Assembly: GCF_011386835.1 (NCBI RefSeq)
Contig: NC_088791.1
Location: 51,107,498 to 51,171,497, forward strand
DNA length: 64,000 nt
Origin: Chrysemys picta bellii
Taxonomy: Eukaryota > Chordata > Testudines > Emydidae
Reading direction: 5' to 3'
Position 1 is the stretch's first letter. Each line of letters begins with the position of its first letter. The translations under genes were made by a program, and so were the position numbers. The notes below the pieces were generated by a model, which had not been told where the DNA came from, ran no database searches, and saw only the letters and a program-made list of their open reading frames with translations. This document shows, in pieces, positions 47,701 to 59,811 of the stretch.

Positions 47701-50700
47701 CATAGTGTAAGCATCCCATCCTATTAGGAGTTAATTTCTTTCTCAGAGCTACATTCACTGCTGAGAACTTTTGACTGTTTGAAAGTACAATATTCCATTT
47801 AGCTGGTATTGACCTGATTTTGCCCAGTTAAGGATTCGAGGGTCATCTAACTTACCAATGAAATGCAAGCTCATGATTTGTTACATAAAGTCAAACTTAT
47901 GCGGCTTAATGACTCGTGAACATTTTGTTGGTGAAGAGCTGAAAGTTACTGTCCAGAGCTTTTAGCAATGATATTCCATAGTGTTCCCTACAGCAATGTT
48001 AATCTAAGCATGGAGATGTGCTGTAAAGGACAATTCTTTAAGCTCGTGGAGTGGAGCAATTATAAACTGAATCCACACAACAGCTGAATAATGCAAGCTG
48101 GTTCTTGCTTATACTGCAAGCCAGTAATCCTGCTAATGAACCGATAGATTTTAGAACAATTCAGAAAAATCAGAGTTTGACAGTAAAGGACAAGTCTCAC
48201 AGCAAAAACTCAGTATATTGAATAAAGGGGCACTTAACATTCATATTGCAATGTTTTATCCATTTTATAGAAAATCATATATCCAATATGGAAGTCAGGT
48301 TTGTATTTCCAATCTAAAAATGAGATTTTTTTTTTAGTTAACCTTTGGATCCTTTTTAGATTACTAACCATGAACCTTTGAAAGCTGTAGTTAACACTAA
48401 TCCTGCTTTAATTCTTAACGAGTTAAGAACCTGAAAATGGAAGTTATTTGGAGCTTATGTTCAAAATTCATCTAAAATTGTAATCAAGTTTTTCAATGGT
48501 CTAGTGTTCATACAACTGTTTTATAAATTGTTTGCCACTTTTTACTTTACAGAGGAGTATTTTCAAAGTAATCAAGAGTACCTCTACTGCTCGCAAGACA
48601 TCTCTGAAAACAGATCGCTGCTTTCTTTTGTCTACTTTGGCACGGTGCTTGTTTCCATCTGTAGCCAGGGCCCTCAGTTTCTGTGTTAAAAGTTCCATGT
48701 CTTCATAAAAGAAATCCTAGCCAGACGAAAGGAGATGTTTCAGTTTCTGGTCTTCACACAATTTTTCTCTAAGTGGTAATACATCAACTTTTCCCACAGT
48801 ATTGTCATTTGGGATCACAAGGCATTTATAAGGTAAAATAAATATATTAACTGTACTTAAAAAGTTAAGTGATCAGGGTCCAGTTACCCAAGTGTGACCT
48901 GTTTGCACCTGCTGGTACAGTTGTCAACTGAAGCATTCAATGTGGAGCTCCCTCAATATGAAAGCAGCTACCAACAAGGTCTCTTGTGAGGCCCTTGGAT
49001 TATGGAACAAACGCCCCACTTGGCCTGCTAGTGCCTAGATTTGTTAACCCTCTGGACATGCTGTAGTGTTATGTTCTCTGGCACTTGGAGTCGAGGAGAT
49101 GCTTATTGGCATGGGATAATTAAGTTTTGGGGTGATTGCGGAGATACTGACAGTTGACTTAAGATGTTTAATGCCATTTATTACTGTTAAATTAAGTTTG
49201 GAAAGGGAGCCCAGAGCTTACAAAGGGGACTTCTAATATTTTAAGACTAAAACCGAACAGTTTATGGAGGCCAGATTAATTCCTAACCAACTACAAGTGC
49301 ATCGTTTTGTCTTTTTACCGATTCCACATTATTTACATTACTCTTTCAAATGATAGCATGCTATCAAAGTAAAACTATTTGTGGCATGGACCAGCTGTTC
49401 ATTTTTTAACTATGCCTAAAACAGAACCCTGCACCTTAACTGCGGCTCCTAGGCACTACTCTATTTAACAGCTGTCTTCTGTGTGTTTCTATTTCCTTCT
49501 TTGTCGTTGTAATTTTTTAATCTCATTTTACTTCAGTGTCCTCCCAGTCTGCTCCATATACCACACCACACAAATATACTTAGTGTCATCTGATCCTGTG
49601 ATTAAGTTGGTAAATTTAAGAGTGAATACTGCATGTAGTTTGAAAGAATGAATGCTAAATAAGAGCAAGGAATGTAGTAAAAATCTTGCATGAATGGGAG
49701 TAGTGTAGATAAGATTAGCATCAGATGGGCTACGAGAACCCTTTTGTCATAAATTCTGCTTATTATACAAGCTACTGAACGGGGTAACTTGCATATGAAC
49801 TGAAGTGCTTTTCTTAAAGGAAGTACTTAGTCTCAAAGGTGCCACAGGACCCTCTGTTGCTTTCTTAAAGGAAGTGTTTTAAGATCTTAAAGAATGCATA
49901 TTTATATTATTTTATCAAAGCCAACTACATTCAAACCAAAATTTCAGTCACTTGAACTCTTTTCTTCACTTGCAATGTGTCTGCAAGCTCTAGACTCATC
50001 TTGCCAGGCCTAATAACTTCACTTTCACTGTCAAGCCCTTTCAAAGTAGCCTTCCATAGCTAGGATCTTGCAACCAACTACCTCCCCTATTTAGAAGCAC
50101 TACAAAAAGCAGCACAATTTAGGTACATGTGAAGTTACTGTGCTTGGTATCCTGACTCATTTACAGTTACCCTTCCCTCTCAGACCATGTTCTAGCTTGG
50201 TCAAGGCTGATGTGCTTTGCCAGGCGCCCTTCTGGCAGCCCTCCCAAGCTGTGCCCATGGATAACTGGAGACTATTTTCTTCATTGCTGTCAAAAAACAG
50301 TTAAGAAGTTAAGGCACATTACACCGAAGGGCAACGAAACAGATTAAGTCTGTTATAAGGCAACATTAAAAGACAAATTACAAGTTACTTAAAATATCTA
50401 ACCATCCAGTGCAAAGGTAAACCACAAGGAAAATATACCAATCACAACCTCAGTAGCACAACATAAATATGTAATTAACACCTTAAAAGTCTTCCTCCAA
50501 AGTTGCAACTGGCAAAATGCATCAATCTACTTTCAGATGCCAAGAAATTGTTCAAAAGCATCAGGCAAGTCCCATAATGATGTTTTACTAATCTCTTCAT
50601 CCTTGGGTACCCCCCTTTGAGGGAACATAAGGAAATGGAAAAACCCCTACTCAAGATACTGTCTAAACTCAAGAGTTCATTGCAACTGTGACAGCACACA

Positions 50701-53700
50701 GCAATGCTTTCTGCGAGTCCCTGGAACTGCCAGATTTGGGGAAGCTGAAAAGGGTAAGAGTCTGTACTAAATGCCCCCTTTACCATGGTTTGTTGGGGTA
50801 CAAGATGCTAATCTACATTTCTTTTCTTTGCAGTTTTTTTTAAAAAGTGTTATTTAGATGTCAGTATCAGATTTTATTGACTAGCATTCCAGCAGCCCTG
50901 GAGTTATCACACGGAGATAATAGGAGGGCTAGCACAAGGAGGCTTGTTTTAATTGGAGTAGTTCTAGTGCAGGGATCAGCAACCTTTGGCATGCAGCCCA
51001 TCAGGTTAAGCCCCTGGCAGGCCAGGACGGTTTGTTTACCTGCAGCATCCACAGGTTCAGCCAATCACGGCTCCCACTGGCCGTGGTTCACCATCCCAGG
51101 CCAATGGGGGCTGCAGGAAGAGGTGGTCCGGCCCAGGCTGCTTCCTGCATGCCAAAGGTTGCTGATCCCTGCTCTAGTGTGTCTTCTAAGTTTAGATACA
51201 TTTTTCTTCATTATTTTAAGTTGTGGAGTGTTTATATGCAACTTTCCCACCCAGAATGCGCAGACAGATACAACTAGATTGTAAGAGGTGGTCCTCTGGA
51301 ATTAGGGATGCTATGTGAAAGATGCTATGCTAGTTCGCAACAATCTCAATGCAAGAAACCTGTTACAGCTAAATCCATTATACTTACAGCTTCCGTTTCT
51401 CGTGCCAGTTCAAACAGAAGAGCTAGTGTTTCTCCAGCAGCAATTCTCATGTTGACATCATCACAAGATAAGAGGTTTGGAAGTTTGTGTAAGTGCCTAG
51501 AAAAAATGAGCTACATTTTATTAATCTGTAAAGAGCGATTTTTACAATAAAGCAACATTAAGCAAAATAACAGTTCATTGTAGAAGTTGCCTTCCAGGAA
51601 AGGAACATACATCTCAAGTTTTTTCTTCACTTCGCTCACTGGGCAGATGGTCAGCAACAGAGTCCATGCTAAAAGTGCACTGATGTGAAGCACTGTGTTG
51701 TGGGTGCTAGAAATACCATTAGTGTCGCTCTCTCTCTGATACCATTTTGTGAATATGTTTTCCAGACACTCCATAGTTGAATACAGTTCCTGGTTTAAAA
51801 AAAAAAAGCAGTGTAAATGGCTAAATTCAATTATTAAAATTTGTGTAAAACTTGATATAAAGGGTTAAGTGTTTATCCTTACAGTAATATCATCAGTGAC
51901 TATGAAACAGCAAACTCCCAAGCAGGTTGCACTCTAGACATGGAAGAGAAGTAAAACAAGTCAGTATTTCCTAGTTTATGTTGATTCTACCAGACCTGAC
52001 AAGATTCCAAAATTTTAAACTCTGGTCTTTGTTACTCCAACTGCTAGTATAAATAAGTTCTATGTGGAGTGCCCATGGAACGATTCCTTAAACAGAATGA
52101 ACTCACAATGAACTCTTCCCTCATATTTTTCGCTTCATAGCTATATCTGGCCCGCTTTACAACATATGCTGCTCTGCATAAGTATTTGCACTTCTGAGGA
52201 TGTATGTACCTCTAAACAAAGAGAGATACATTGCCAGTTACAAGAGCTGTATATAGCCTGCCTTTCACCTGATTAGCTAAATTAGAAGAGCAAGTAAAAG
52301 CTCACTACTATGAACTACAAGTTTCACAATGAAATAAAAGGGATGGCTGGGGTCTACTCACTGCTGGAGGAAGGATTTTCCAGAATTCTGATAAACGGCA
52401 TTTTAAGGGTCTACTCTATGTGTAGTCTCACCAGCTCAATGTGGTATATTTTTCCAGTTTCTTGTGGGTATCATTTTCTAACACCCAAAGGCAATTCAAG
52501 CTCTTCCTAAACATCTGTATTAAATACTAGGGCTGCTTTACTTTTAAAGCAGTGTTTCAGTTGTGCTTTGTTGCAACCATAGTCAAGCTAGAAACTTTTG
52601 TTTTGACACTACTTGACGACAACAACAAAACAGGCAAACCAGTTGTACAAAAGTGGATGCAAGAGTTAGATGGGACTAGCTCAACAAACTCAAGACATTA
52701 AAGTTACAGAAATATCCAGTATCATTAGCAGCCATGGCTACTGCTTTGAAGGGGCTTTTAGTTAATAGTTTGGTAGGTGCAGGAACGGAGGCACAGGTGG
52801 ATTCTCTGTACTTGGGTTTGAGGCTACCATCCTTACCAAAAAGGGATCCTTGACTTGAGGAGGGCATGCAATTTTACACCCTTTTCTGCTAGGTATAATT
52901 ATACTTATATCCCACAAGTTTTACAACTTGCATAAATATTTGTGGACTCTGTATACTGTTTCAGGAAACATTTAAAATAATCCTAGTAGACAGGCAATAC
53001 AATAGGAATTCTAGAAGTGAAAGGACCATGCACTGTCTCACACCTAATTCATGGTAGGAGTCATATTGATAATGTAGTCCAGAACAGACCTATTAACAGT
53101 CCAAACTGAAGGAAGAACTGACTGACCAATGCCTAGTCACATAAAATGTAAGCAGAGTTTCGTGATGGAAAAAGCACAAAAGCACAAAGGAACCAAGATA
53201 CTTTACATGATGTCCCAATTTCCACAGAACATGGCTCTCCATGACTGACAAAAAATGCTTTGGTACTGAAAAGAATGATAAGTGCAGAAATTGAAGTGAA
53301 AATCAACATGTAGCTCTTTCAAGCCAATGAGTGAAACAAACACCAATTCTCAAATCTCATGCCATCACTGAAGGCTTCTGGCAGCCCAACACCTGTGTAC
53401 ATTAGTGCAAGAATTAAATTATAGGCTTGCATTAACACATCTGTGAAGTAGTCTGTATTTTGGCAGCAAAGGAAAGAGCAAAGTACCAAAGCTTTAAACT
53501 GTTGTACTACCTCTCTTCTATAGCCCAGTACGTTTTATACTTACAGCCTGTCTAGCCTGGATACTAGCTGTTCCATCACAGATTATCTTCTTGAGAACTG
53601 GTCCAAGGGTCTTAAGGATCTCTTCACTTTCAATTCCCGACCCCAACTGCACACAGAGAAGACATGCCAGCCTTGCCGCTGCGGACTGTTCATCACTCTT

Positions 53701-56700
53701 ACCTACAGAATAAGGAAATACATTGAGTGATCACCTGCGGATTTTATCCTGCACTGAATCACACATTTGTTTAGAGGTTCGTAAAGGGAGATCCAGCAAT
53801 GAAGCATGCTGTATCTTAAACAAAACCTGAATGAAGAAAACAGCACTGGAACTGGTACTAGGTTGTCACTAATTCCAGCCAACAGGAAGGAAGCAAAAGC
53901 CAACATAATTTTGTAGCTCAATGATCAAAGAGCAATAAATGCTCACTAATATCTAACTTAGGACAAGAGAAGCTTAGCTAACAAATGTATGTGATTAACT
54001 AAAATTTTCTGTAAAATACTAAGAAGTCTCATCTCATCAGTTAACACTATAGTGGTATGACAAATCAGTCCCTATCCTATAGTTCCATTACCTTCCAGTA
54101 GCGTACAAGCATTTATTACCTTTCTTTATGCAGCGTTCAATGCTATCAGTTAAAGTCATTCTCCTTTCCAGGATAAATTCATATAGTATTTTAGAAGTCA
54201 GAGCATTTTTAAGACCTTCAAGAGCTGCTTGTCTTGTCTTCGCACTGTTGGGAGGAATATAGATTGATACAAATACCTCTTCATGTAAGCTAAAGCTGAA
54301 GGCTTTGCTTTAGTACACTTTTAAAGCAGTGTACATTACACATCTACCTGGTGCTGTCAAAATCTACAGAAGTCCTATGAATTAAGTAGAAACATTTAGC
54401 ACAGTTGTTGAACAAATCTTCTGGGCAGACCAACTCCTCATTTACAGCTTGGTTTATTTTCCTTCACCTCTTTCCTCAGCTAGAATGCACAGGGGTAAAA
54501 ACTTTGGTTGAAGGCTGTGGCATATGCTTAATGCAGCACTGCAAAACTAATGGTAGCTTACCCGCCCAGAAAAACTCACCCATCCTTTATCATGTTGACA
54601 TTGTGTGCAATTAAGTTGCTTTTCTGAGGCAAGCAATTTTGCAAGACCAATTTACTTGAACAGCGCACCTGATCTGACAGTACACAAGCATTTTAAATTT
54701 GTATTAGTAAAAAAGAAAGCCAGGCCTACTTCTCTAGTTTACATCAAACACCACTGACTCCAGGGAAACTATTCCGGATTCATAGGAGAGGAGAATCAAG
54801 CCCCCAGTATGGATTGCTAAACTGTGATTTTAGCAACTATGCAACAGAAAGATAGGTTAAGTTTCTATGGGGCAGCAACACATCACTAATTTGTATTAGA
54901 GAAGTCAAGCGAAGATTGGAAACAATGCACTTAAGCATCACCAAACACCCTATACCTCTTGTCCAAGGTAAGGTCAATGAATCCCTTTAACTTGTACTCG
55001 AAGTCTTCTTGGGTTGCTTCTTCATCAACTTCAGGTCCTAATGTATACAAGATAATTTAATCCTAATGCACATCACAACGTTCATGTTTAGATAATTAGA
55101 CATGTATAGTATGAGAAGTGGATTACTGTATTTAAATATCACAACAATATCCACCTTTTTTCAGGTAACAGGGACCTTAGCAACAAGTGTGGGATATTAC
55201 AGGAGTAGAATGACACCCAGGAGAGGGACCTGGTTATAGCCGATTGACACTATGGAAAGGTATTTGGTTTTAGTAGCCAATCAATTCTGACTGAGTTGTT
55301 TGTACATATAGATTTCAGCATGAAGCAGCTGTCATGAATGAATGAGGGCTGATGTCTTAGGTCCTCTTATTGTTCCTGAGACAGGTGGTAAAAGTTATAT
55401 CTGAATAAAGGCATTATCAATTTCTGATTAAATCTAAACTTTGCTTTAGAAATTAGCATAGTATACTCAGAATAAAGAAACCACAGGAGGTTTAAAAGTC
55501 TTATGGAACATGTTGTACATTTATCTGTAAATACTTTAATGGTACCTCTTAAAATAGCTATAAAATGGGGGTCAGTAATGCCCTGAGAACCCCAATTTTT
55601 TGGTTATTTGAAAGATTACTGCACTGTTTGTGACTGAAGATTAGATAAGAGGCATGTGTCAGAAACATCAATTTTGTTTCTAAAGAAATTCTTTCACAAG
55701 ATGCATAGATCAAAATCAAAAACATACCTTCTTCAGTGAAGCTAGCAGGGTCACTGAAGCCACTGCAGTGGCTCATAGTCTCAATTGATGCATCCTCATC
55801 ACTGAAAGGCTGCACATTTCTGTGCTGACCACCTTAAAAAAAAAAAACACTTTAGTGACTACTTCCATATTTGGAAAACACTGCCACTCCATAGATTGCT
55901 GCCCTGCCCCCTGTTCTCCCTGACCCCATGCAAAAAGTAGGGAGAAATAAGGGACTACCATGTCAAAGTTTGTTTTTCCTCCCTACAGACCCCGTCTTCC
56001 ATCTCTTCCTGGGCCTACTTAGGGGTCCAGGGTATAAAAGGGTGTTCAGGGAATACTTTCCTAGGCTTAAAAACTACTTATACACAGATTTGTAGCAGGA
56101 ATAATGAAAAGGTATGATACAGAGTATTCAGTGTACTGGTGGAATTTAGAATTATGGAAGAGCTACACCTTCAGTCAAGGCTGTGTCTAGCTATTGTATT
56201 TGATTGGGCTTTCAAACAGCACATGTCTACAATTAGCAAATGTAGTCTGCTCACACATACAACGTCCACAGTCAAAGATAGTGGAATTTCCTTGTTTTTT
56301 TAATTCTATTTTAATAAAAATTAAATAAGGTACAATTAGTTTTTTTTTAAACAGTGGATTAACCACTGAAAAAACTATTAAGGAAACTGGTGGATTCTGC
56401 ATCTATGGATATCTTCATATCAATAAAGGATGCCATTTTGGAAAATATACCTTAACTAAAGAAGTTATTGGGCTCAATACATGGGTAACTCCATGAAATT
56501 TAGTGGCCTACGACATACAGGATGCCAAACTAGATGATCTAAGGGTCCCTTCTGCCCTTACGCTATGAAATTATGAACATTTTGGATGGGTGAAGCCCTG
56601 ATGCAACCTTACAGCCTTTTAAAGTTTTGCCTGGGAATATTTTATACATGCTCAAACATACACAATAGTCCTTTACATATCAAGGCAGAGCACCACCAAA

Positions 56701-59700
56701 TACACTAATGCGATAGCAAAATTTACTCATCCAACAGAAAGAATTGTGAAAAGGTTGGAGATGAGTTTGCCACTGAGTGGCCTGGATACCTCTGGAAATA
56801 CAATACACTAAGAACCCAATATCTGCTGCTCATGGAACATGTAAATGGCAACACTGAGCCATGAGCCAACTAGAAATATGCTTTTGGTACAGGCACAGAG
56901 GGCTGTCCATGCCAATGCATGCAAAGGGAGGTTGCTGTTGTGATTTTCCCCAAAATCAACCCCCCACTTTTTCCTTGAAAAAAGGCAGTGAAAATACCCA
57001 AGCGATCTTATGACACAAAATGCAACTCATTATTTAGTTCATTGCAGCTTGTTTCTTCAGCACCTAGCATAATACAAGATGTCAGCCAAACCCAGTAAAG
57101 TGCACTAAATACAAATCTGACTGATCCTGAGCAGGCTGTACAATCCATGACTTTCCTTACATGATTCTCTTAATGTTACAAGGCGGACGACAGAATTCAG
57201 GATTATGTTCCAGCCCCATTTAAGCCTCCTTTAGTCTTGGTTCAACCCAGACCTTCATATTTGATATCAAGAACAAAGTTTCTATAGCACCTCCCCCCTC
57301 AATTTTGTTCTTGTTCAATTCTAGCTTTATTAGCAGCTCAAGCCAGATTTCCTCCAACATAGCAGTGAAAGCCTGTAACCTGTCAAGTCCCTCCAAAACC
57401 TCCTTCAATTGTTTTTGGAAGTTTAGTGCCTGTATAATATAAATGATGTTTGATCAAAGTCCTTGCTTATACAACACATTGTTTCCAAGTCACCTAAATG
57501 TTGAAAATGCAGACAATCTTTCACTGAGTTCCATGAATCTGTCATAACTAGAAAGATGCCTGAAAAAGTCCTTTAAGCAACAAAGACACTGGAGATGGAT
57601 GCGGAATTTTTGAATTGCCAATGGGTTTTGAACTTGCTTCTTTCCTACAGACATTAAGCAGTTATTAAATAATGATTAGCACACCATGAGTAATTTGAGG
57701 AAATGGATATAGTGAAGTCAATGTTAGCATACGAATTACAACTTTCCTCAAATGTCCATCTTTACCCTGTCCCTTTTTACGGTATCATCAAACTGATGAT
57801 CTGCCATTTTGAGGTGCAGAAGGTAACAGCAATTATTCCTTAATAAATCTCTTGCTGAAGTGCTGCTGGAAGCAGTGGAACAGATACATACTTAAATTAC
57901 TGACAGCTTAAGTGTTTCATTTAGGCAGCACTTCATTTCCACTGTTCTTACCATATCCTTGAACATTAGGCACATTGAATGAAATTCACATACTAACACT
58001 TGGTAGTCACGACACATAAATCAGCTGCTTCCAAGTTGTCCCAGTGATCTACATTGGGAATTTATATTGCCATAGTTACGTCATGCCCCATAGACACTTA
58101 GTGATGCTGGCCTAATCCCCAATGTAGACACTGTTGACCCAGGTACCACTTCTTGGAAAGGTGAATTACCTACGCCAACAGGAGAACCCCTTCCCTTCCA
58201 TTAGCATAGGTGTCTAAACTGAAGCACTAGAATGGCATAACTGCAGCTGTGCTACTATAGCAGTTAAGTGTCCTCAGAGTGAGAAACTACCATCTAGTGC
58301 AGGGGTAAGCAATCTTTCAGAAGTGGTGTGCTGAGTCTTCATTTATTCACTCTAATTTAAGGTTTTGCGTGACAGTAATACTTTAACATTTTAAAGTGTC
58401 TCTTTCTATAAGTCTAGAATAGATAACTAAACTATTGTTGGATGTAAAGTAAATAATGTTTTTAAAATGTTTAAGAAGCTTCATTTAAAATTAAATTAAA
58501 ATGCAGAGCCCCCCAGACGAGTGGCCAGGACTCGGGCAATGTGAGTGCCACTGAAAATCAATTCACATGCCTACCCCTGATCTAGTGCATGGTTTCTCAA
58601 GATAGAAGATCATGAACCCCAAACAAGTATTGGGAGCATGACCATCTTGTCACTCCCATATCCCTACAAAGTCTCAGCATGGAAAAGACTGAGAACCACT
58701 AATTTAGTGAAAATTAAGATGAGAAGCCAACTTCAGAAAAATAAAATGCACTGTCCACCTTCTAGAAGTTTTTAAACAATTCACAGCTCCACAATCCCTG
58801 TGAGTTCACAATCCCCAATAATCAAGTCCCTCACCACAAGCTAATAGACAATTTTGGAGCTCTCATTTCCTAGCGGGCATAACAAGGCCCTTATCAGTCT
58901 CCTAGGGCTTTTGAGGGGCAGAACACTGAGCTTTCATTCCCAGAGTGAAACTGAAGCCTAGCAACAAGAACTCTCAGGCGCCCTCACTTAATTCAGGGTG
59001 ACAGATCTGCACATAAAGGGCCCGGGGAACCCACGGAGCATTTTCTCGAGCTTCCCCAGCCCGGACGATAGGGCACGTGCTACACTCCAACCACAGGGCG
59101 GCGGGCCCGAGGTTGCAGGCGGAGGCGGCTGGCCAGTCCCGTGGCTGGGCCAGGCCATTAGCGGTGACGCCAGCCCTGGAGCTGCTCGCTGGATCCGCAG
59201 AGGTGACCCCGGGCACGGCAAGCTCGGCTCAGGGGCCGCCAGCGCACTGCGAGGGAGCGGCCCAGCTGCCACGGGCCCTGCCTCCGGCGCCGCGCTGGAC
59301 ACGCAGCTCGCCGCCCGCGGCAGAAGAGGTGACGCGCGAGTTCAGCGCATGCGTCGGCGGGTGTGTGAGGTGGCGGTTTCCAATCCAGGCGCCTGTCAGC
59401 CCCGCGGAGATAGGGCCGCTCGCTCAGGCGGCCCCGGGAAGGGGGGCGAGCAGGTGCCGCCTGCCCGGAGAACCCTGCAAGGAGGAGCGCGCCCAAAGCC
59501 CGGCCGCGCAGCCAGACAGGGCGGCTCCGCTGGCCGAGGCCCGGCTACCCCCCATCCGCCGAGACCCCCCGTCCCTCGAGCACCAGCGCATCATGGGAAA
59601 TGTAGTTTCTCGTTCTCGGCGCCCAACAGAAGAGTCTGGGACAGGCCGCAGGAGAAAACTACCGCTCCCAGGATGCCTCGCGGCTCCTACCTGCTCCGCG

Positions 59701-59736
59701 CTGGTGGTTGCTCCCTCGCTTCTTTGACTTGGGCAT
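44617..59736 (-). CDS. IFRD1: IFRD1 (interferon-related developmental regulator 1, TIS7/PC4), 12 coding exons
   Basis: Joining exons 59736-59691, 55832-55728, 55037-54956, 54244-54120, 53702-53545, 51933-51883, 51789-51611, 51496-51388, 48716-48582, 47066-46938, 46361-46266 and 44706-44617 gives 1305 nt: 434 codons plus TAG. Every intron has GT/AG ends and phases match. Recognisable IFRD1 stretches include QPFSDEDASIETMSHCSG (exon 2), ILYEFILERRMTLTDSIERC (exon 4), LLAWTLLLTICP (exon 7), DGNKHRAKVDKRKQRSVFRD (exon 9) and the basic C-terminus ending GEFF. The family has a helical-repeat IFRD domain followed by a C-terminal IFRD_C domain. Known role: a transcriptional co-regulator linked to SIN3/HDAC complexes in cell differentiation, regeneration and stress. 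The start codon follows a good Kozak context (GTAGCCATGC). Human IFRD1 is about 451 residues; the shortfall here is in the low-complexity Ala/Gly-rich N-terminus. LSMEM1 lies downstream on the same strand. No disabling change was seen. Confidence 0.96.
46266..46361 (-). CDS. IFRD1: IFRD1 coding exon 11
   Basis: 96 nt in phase 0, CAG acceptor, GTATGT donor. It encodes SNEFLRNVFELGPPVMLDAA and ends PRFER. Confidence 0.96.
46938..47066 (-). CDS. IFRD1: IFRD1 coding exon 10
   Basis: 129 nt in phase 0, CAG acceptor, GTGAGC donor. It encodes ERDFPTETVKFGPERMYIDC and the start of the IFRD_C region, ending GSGMQYHLQ. Confidence 0.97.
48582..48716 (-). CDS. IFRD1: IFRD1 coding exon 9
   Basis: 135 nt in phase 0, TAG acceptor, GTACTC donor. 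It encodes DFFYEDMELLTQKLRAL and the highly conserved basic segment KHRAKVDKRKQRSVFRD. Confidence 0.97.
49825..49860 (+). mobile_element. 36-bp PLE-tail micro-insertion with 15-bp target duplication
   Basis: TTTCTTAAAGGAAGT occurs at 49810-49824 and 49861-49875. The 36 bases between include GTCTCAAAGGTGCCACAGGA, identical to the tail at 36733-36752. It lies in IFRD1 intron 8. Confidence 0.8.
50970..51171. mobile_element. hAT MITE, 202 bp
   Basis: CAGGGATCAGCAACCTTTGG to CAAAGGTTGCTGATCCCTG, flanked by TTCTAGTG (50962-50969) and CTCTAGTG (51172-51179), 7 of 8 identical. In IFRD1 intron 8, 216 nt upstream of the intron start in plus coordinates. Confidence 0.85.
51388..51496 (-). CDS. IFRD1: IFRD1 coding exon 8
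   Basis: 109 nt, TAG acceptor, GTAAGT donor. It encodes HLHKLPNLLSCDDVNMRIAA and GETLALLFELARETEA. Intron 7 before it is only 114 nt. Confidence 0.95.
51611..51789 (-). CDS. IFRD1: IFRD1 coding exon 7
   Basis: 179 nt, CAG acceptor, GTATGT donor splitting a Met codon (AT|G). It encodes ELYSTMECLENIFTKWYQ and the hydrophobic HISALLAWTLLLTICP helix. Confidence 0.96.
51883..51933 (-). CDS. IFRD1: IFRD1 coding exon 6 (17 codons)
   Basis: A 51-nt exon with TAG acceptor and GTAAGG donor, encoding SATCLGVCCFIVTDDIT. It is too short to show up as an open frame but matches the conserved CATC(F/L)GVCCFI block and keeps frame on both sides. Confidence 0.92.
53545..53702 (-). CDS. IFRD1: IFRD1 coding exon 5
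   Basis: 158 nt, TAG acceptor, GTAAGT donor, ending in phase 0. It encodes KSDEQSAAARLACLLCVQLG and on to ASIQARQA. Confidence 0.95.
54120..54244 (-). CDS. IFRD1: IFRD1 coding exon 4
   Basis: 125 nt, CAG acceptor, GTAATA donor. It encodes the KTRQAALEGLKNAL helix and the ILYEFILERRMTLTDSIERC segment, nearly identical to mammalian IFRD1. Confidence 0.96.
54956..55037 (-). CDS. IFRD1: IFRD1 coding exon 3
   Basis: 82 nt, TAG acceptor, GTATAG donor. It encodes GPEVDEEATQEDFEYKLKG followed by the LTLDK start of the helical-repeat IFRD domain. Confidence 0.95.
55728..55832 (-). CDS. IFRD1: IFRD1 coding exon 2
   Basis: The acceptor is a long pyrimidine tract ending in AAG, and the donor is GTATGT. 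The exon encodes the acidic, serine-rich segment GGQHRNVQPFSDEDASIE that marks IFRD1. The phase-1 junction with exon 1 completes a glycine codon. Confidence 0.96.
58300..58579. mobile_element. hAT MITE A at a doubly used target site
   Basis: CAGGGGTAAGCAATC to GCCTACCCCTG, flanked by perfect ATCTAGTG at 58292-58299 and 58580-58587. In IFRD1 intron 1. Confidence 0.85.
58588..58701. mobile_element. hAT MITE B, abutting MITE A
   Basis: CATGGTTTCTCAAGA to TGAGAACCACTA, flanked by ATCTAGTG (58580-58587, shared with MITE A) and ATTTAGTG (58702-58709). Confidence 0.7.
59588..59606 (-). promoter_or_regulatory. ZNF143/STAF-type site 1
   Basis: Matches the ACTACA-NN-TCCCA-N-RTGC promoter consensus read on the minus strand. 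It lies about 85 nt inside intron 1 of IFRD1. Confidence 0.6.
59658..59676 (+). promoter_or_regulatory. ZNF143/STAF-type site 2
   Basis: ACTACCGCTCCCAGGATGC matches the same consensus on the plus strand, just inside intron 1 next to the exon 1 donor. Confidence 0.6.
59691..59736 (-). CDS. IFRD1: IFRD1 coding exon 1 (residues 1-15)
   Basis: ATG at 59736 opens a lysine-rich start (MPKSKKRGS) and ends at a GTAGGA donor in phase 1. It has 46 coding nt, shorter than the mammalian exon, which carries a Gly/Ala-rich run here. It lies inside the CpG-rich promoter block. Confidence 0.92.
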
Positions 59737-59811
59737 GGCTACCGGCGGTGCGCAGCTCCCCTCTGTGGGTCTCGGTCTCTCGGTTCCCCCCCGCCCGGGT
59801 CTCAGCGACAA

